Part shown: one piece after another, positions 5,706-8,331 of the stretch
Layout: the number at the start of each line of letters is the position of its first letter
Position numbering within the stretch: the first letter of the stretch is position 1
Assembly: GCA_013042695.1 (NCBI GenBank)
Contig: JABDPQ010000313.1
Location: 1-8,331 of the forward strand
DNA from: Desulfobacterales bacterium
Lineage (GTDB): Bacteria > Desulfobacterota > Desulfobulbia > Desulfobulbales > Desulfocapsaceae
Length of the DNA stretch: 8,331 nt
Direction: 5' to 3'
Notes under the pieces: generated by a model
Databases searched by the model: none
The model's input: only the letters and a program-made list of their open reading frames with translations
What the model was told of the DNA's origin: nothing
Translations under genes and position numbers: made by a program

Positions 5706-5718
5706 GATTTCTTGTCGG

Positions 5719-6366
5719 ATGGATACGCTTCTATCCAATACACCAGAACCGAACGATAATTTCCAGTTCGAACGTCTGCTCTCAGGCCGCGGATTCAGTA
5801 GAATTGCGGGCACCGATGAGGTCGGGCGCGGTCCTCTTGCCGGCCCGGTTGTAGCCGCCTGTGTTATTCTGCCTAAATCCTGTGATCATACAATTTTTCT
5901 GGATTCTAAAAAAACCACAGAAAAGCAACGATATCGACTGCAGGCAATTCTCATTGATGCTGGCGCGCACATCGGCATTGGTATTATCCCACCGGCAACG
6001 ATTGATAAAATTAATATTCTCCAAGCATCTCTTCTGGCAATGAAAGCGAGTGTAGAACAATTAGCTGCTGCAGCTGATACACCAGACGTTATTCTCGTTG
6101 ACGGTAGATGCAGCGTGCCCGTCAATATTCCCCAGGAAACCTTAATTAAAGGTGACAACCGCAGCGCTTCTATCAGTGCCGCTTCAATCGTCGCCAAAAT
6201 TGCTCGGGACGAGATTATGGTTGATCTCCATCGCCTATACCCGCAATATAACTTTCGCTCCAATAAGGGCTATCCCACCCAGGAGCATAGAAGCGCCATT
6301 TCATTACATGGCCCATGCCCGGAACATCGACAGTCATTTAAAGGGGTAAAAGAATTTGTCATTTGA
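5719..6366 (+). CDS. rnhB: Ribonuclease HII
   Basis: RNase HII cleaves the RNA strand of RNA-DNA hybrids and starts removal of single ribonucleotides from DNA. The 215-residue protein has the signature IAGTDEVGRGPLAGPVVAA (29-47), carrying the metal-binding Asp33 and Glu34. The third and fourth acidic residues are Asp128 (LVDG) and Asp146 (IKGDNRSA), 18 residues apart as in E. coli RNase HII. SAASIVAKIARDEIM (153-167) and NKGYPTQEH (182-190) complete the family pattern. About 25 residues precede the catalytic core, slightly longer than in many homologues. The ATG at 5719 has AGGA 11 bases upstream, inside a hairpin. The 3' end overlaps yraN by 11 bases. The neighbouring rplS and yraN are frequent partners of rnhB. 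Confidence 0.97.
   Translation: MDTLLSNTPEPNDNFQFERLLSGRGFSRIAGTDEVGRGPLAGPVVAACVILPKSCDHTIFLDSKKTTEKQRYRLQAILIDAGAHIGIGIIPPATIDKINILQASLLAMKASVEQLAAAADTPDVILVDGRCSVPVNIPQETLIKGDNRSASISAASIVAKIARDEIMVDLHRLYPQYNFRSNKGYPTQEHRSAISLHGPCPEHRQSFKGVKEFVI
6340..6346 (+). promoter_or_regulatory. Shine-Dalgarno site that supports the TTG start of yraN
   Basis: AAAGGGG lies inside the end of rnhB, nine bases before the TTG at 6356. The alternative ATG at 6371 would be 24 bases away. The spacing favours TTG as the initiation codon. Confidence 0.6.
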
Positions 6367-6727
6367 ACGAATGAGTCTGGGCAAATGGGGTGAGGACACT
6401 GCAGTCAACTATCTGAGACATGCGGGGTTCAAAATAATTACAAGAAATTATCAACACATATTTGGTGAAATTGATATTGTTGCCATCAAAGATGGCACGT
6501 ATATATTCATTGAAGTCAAGACAAGACGGTCTGTCCGCTATGGCCATCCAGCAGAAGCTGTCACTTTGCGCAAAAAAAGGCAGATCAGCAAGGCTGCATT
6601 AGAGTATGTAACTCGGCATCAACTAAGCGATTATCCAATGCGATTTGATGTCGTCTCTGTCATCAAAAAGCCTGAAGGGACAGAAATTAGTCACCTGGAA
6701 TCAGCATTTGACGCAATTCTTTACTGA
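6356..6727 (+). CDS. yraN: YraN / UPF0102 family nuclease-fold protein
   Basis: This 123-residue protein belongs to UPF0102 (YraN), a widespread family with a PD-(D/E)XK endonuclease-like fold and no settled function. It is often encoded beside rnhB, which hints at a role in nucleic acid repair. The motif GEIDIVA (37-43) supplies Glu38 and Asp40, and FIEVKTR (51-57) supplies Glu53 and Lys55, so the putative active site is complete. LGKWGEDTAVNYL (8-20) and RFDVVSV (96-102) are also typical. I chose the TTG at 6356 because AAAGGGG lies nine bases upstream; an in-frame ATG at 6371 would give a 118-residue protein that still starts just before LGKWGED. The gene overlaps the rnhB end by 11 bases in another frame, implying coupled translation. 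Confidence 0.93.
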   Translation: MSFERMSLGKWGEDTAVNYLRHAGFKIITRNYQHIFGEIDIVAIKDGTYIFIEVKTRRSVRYGHPAEAVTLRKKRQISKAALEYVTRHQLSDYPMRFDVVSVIKKPEGTEISHLESAFDAILY

Positions 6728-6775
6728 ATAGTTACATTGTAGCAGAAGCACATACCCAACAGGTAAGAAACGGTT

Positions 6776-7789
6776 ATGTCAAAGCGTTCAAAAATTCCTC
6801 CCATCGCTATTACAATGGGATGTCCTGCCGGTATTGGACCGGAAGTAATTATCAAATACTTTCAAGAACCATCCACAGCGCCAGTCTCTGCTGTTGTAAT
6901 TGGTGATATTGGTGTTCTTGAGAAAACAGCCGCGTCACTTGCTACTCTTTCGCCTCTCTGTTTATGGAAACCTGGCGAGAGCCTCAAAAGAGACCATATC
7001 AACGTCATGAAATGCTCATCACTTTCTGATGAACAAACACGACCCGGTCAGCCCACGCCGGCCTCCGGTAAGGCTATGGCGACCTATGTGGATGTGGCAA
7101 TTTCCCTTTGCCTCGAGGGTCTCGTTGGTGGAATCGCCACCTGTCCGATATCAAAGACAGCTTTGAACAATGCCGGCTACAATTTCCCTGGTCATACGGA
7201 GCTTCTTGCTGATCGAACCGGTAGTAAACAGGTCGCTATGATGATGGCTGGAAATCAGCTTCGGGTCACCTTGGCTACCATCCATTGCTCGCTGGCTGAG
7301 ATACCTTCTTTGCTTTCCAAAGAAAAAATAGTTGATCTCATCAGGCTGACGAACTCTTCACTTCATGATGATTTTAATCTTCGTATTCCAAAAATTGCCG
7401 TTGCCGGCTTAAACCCGCATGGCGGCGAAGATTGTCTATTTGGAAGTGAAGAACAGAAAATCATTGCACCAGCGGTCCGGATAGCTGCTGATTCAGGTAT
7501 TGATGTCAAAGGTCCTTATCCCCCTGATACCGTCTTTAATAAAGCTGTATCCGGTGAATTTGACGCAGTTATTTGTATGTATCATGACCAAGGTTTGATC
7601 CCCTTCAAACTGCTTCATTTCAGTGATGGCGTCAACGTTACGCTTGGGTTGCCCATCATAAGAACATCAGTAGATCATGGCACTGCCTATGATATCGCCG
7701 GCAAAGGTATCGCAGATTGTAAAAGTCTTATCGCTGCTGTAGCAATGGCATCGCTGATTTCAAGTAATCGTAGGAATAGCGTACGATGA
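6776..7789 (+). CDS. pdxA: 4-hydroxythreonine-4-phosphate dehydrogenase PdxA
   Basis: PdxA oxidises 4-phosphohydroxy-L-threonine with NAD in the DXP-dependent branch of pyridoxal 5'-phosphate synthesis. The 337-residue product is standard length. The three metal-binding histidines are present at 170 (ATIHCSL), 215 (LNPHGGE) and 270 (MYHDQG), each four residues after the E. coli positions 166, 211 and 266. ATCPISKTALNNAG (121-134), PGHTELLADRTG (138-149) and the C-terminal VTLGLPIIRTSVDHGTAYDI (288-307) confirm the family. The N-terminal motif reads TMGCPAGIGPE, with Cys16 where Asp or Glu is common. The ATG at 6776 has AGGT at 6761-6764, a modest ribosome binding site. It lies 48 bases after yraN and 33 before tmk. 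Paralogues acting on other hydroxy-acid phosphates exist, but the intact motifs make the B6 role most likely. Confidence 0.95.
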   Translation: MSKRSKIPPIAITMGCPAGIGPEVIIKYFQEPSTAPVSAVVIGDIGVLEKTAASLATLSPLCLWKPGESLKRDHINVMKCSSLSDEQTRPGQPTPASGKAMATYVDVAISLCLEGLVGGIATCPISKTALNNAGYNFPGHTELLADRTGSKQVAMMMAGNQLRVTLATIHCSLAEIPSLLSKEKIVDLIRLTNSSLHDDFNLRIPKIAVAGLNPHGGEDCLFGSEEQKIIAPAVRIAADSGIDVKGPYPPDTVFNKAVSGEFDAVICMYHDQGLIPFKLLHFSDGVNVTLGLPIIRTSVDHGTAYDIAGKGIADCKSLIAAVAMASLISSNRRNSVR

Positions 7790-7822
7790 TGATTATTGTC
7801 TGGGCGTTAACAAGGTAGAGAG

Positions 7823-8331
7823 ATGATTGCGCTTTCAAGAGGAGTCCTGATTGTATTTGAAGGTATTGATGGAACCGGCAAAAGCACCCAGCTTGCATTG
7901 CTCTCCCGTTATTTGAAAAAAGAAGGCTATGACGTTATCACCACCCGGGAACCGACAGACGGTAAATATGGGAGACAAATTCGGGCACTCTACAGCAACC
8001 GTGTTTCTGTCTCCCGTGATCAAGAACTGGACCTGTTTCTTTCGGATCGAGAAGAGCACGTCAATGAAGTAATAGGCCCCTCACTGGCCTTAAGAAGAAT
8101 CGTTCTTTGTGATCGCTATTTTCTTTCTACAGCCGCGTATCAAGGTGCAGCCGGTTTTGATCCGCTTGCTATAATTGAACGTAACAGTTTTGCCCCGATG
8201 CCGGATCTTTCTTTGTTGTTGGAGATCACCCCTGAGGAAAGCATTCACAGAATTACGGAAAAACGAGGCGATCTGTTAAATGATTTTGAACAATTGGAGT
8301 CATTAAAACAGGTTGATGCGATATTTAGCGC
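7823..8331 (+). CDS. tmk: Thymidylate kinase, 5' part (cut by window end)
   Basis: Thymidylate kinase phosphorylates dTMP to dTDP with ATP, an essential step to dTTP. The frame is open to the last base, giving 169 codons of an expected 200-215. The Walker A loop is FEGIDGTGKST (12-22). TREPTDGKYGRQIR (41-54) and the DRY motif in CDRYFLSTAAYQG (96-108) mark the dTMP site. PDLSLLLEITPE (127-138) precedes the LID-like EKRGD (146-150) and NDFEQ (153-157). The ATG at 7823 is supported by AAGG (7812-7815), seven bases upstream. No frameshift is visible in the part present. It follows pdxA by 33 bases and is likely co-transcribed with it. Confidence 0.96.
   Translation, partial: MIALSRGVLIVFEGIDGTGKSTQLALLSRYLKKEGYDVITTREPTDGKYGRQIRALYSNRVSVSRDQELDLFLSDREEHVNEVIGPSLALRRIVLCDRYFLSTAAYQGAAGFDPLAIIERNSFAPMPDLSLLLEITPEESIHRITEKRGDLLNDFEQLESLKQVDAIFS

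Overview
The window is a gene-dense, entirely plus-strand stretch of a bacterial chromosome. The order ffh, rpsP, khpA, rimM, trmD, a second SPOUT RNA methyltransferase, rplS, rnhB, yraN, pdxA, tmk resembles layouts seen in Desulfobacterota and related former Deltaproteobacteria. The AT-leaning codon use would suit a Desulfobulbales-like member. This placement is inferred from gene order and protein style; no database search was made.

Layout: bases 1-917 hold the 3' end of a hybrid sensor histidine kinase whose start lies before the window. Its C-terminal receiver domain has Gly where the phosphoacceptor Asp should be. Bases 918-1267 are a 350-base non-coding gap with a strong palindromic, REP-like element (about 984-1026) and two candidate sigma70 promoters for the next operon. 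From 1268 to the end runs a translation and RNA-processing cluster. It comprises SRP protein Ffh, ribosomal protein S16, the KH protein KhpA, 16S maturation factor RimM, tRNA m1G37 methyltransferase TrmD, a PF09936-type SPOUT methyltransferase overlapping trmD by 4 bases, ribosomal protein L19, RNase HII and a YraN/UPF0102 nuclease-fold protein. Then come PdxA (vitamin B6 synthesis) and the first 169 codons of thymidylate kinase, cut by the window end.

Genes from ffh onward are separated by short gaps or overlaps, so they are probably co-transcribed at least in part. The exception is a 198-base gap before rplS holding nested long-range inverted repeats, a plausible structured leader or processing element. 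Smaller hairpins sit between ffh and rpsP, at the trmD start and at the rnhB ribosome binding site. They may set different protein levels within one transcript, because S16 and L19 are needed in far larger amounts than RimM, TrmD or RNase HII.

No mobile-element gene, CRISPR array, tRNA or rRNA was found. The protein content is conserved housekeeping. The points worth a second look are the degenerate receiver, the REP-like palindrome, the RNA structures around rplS and rnhB, and the little-studied SPOUT protein. I see no strong evidence for a new multi-gene system.
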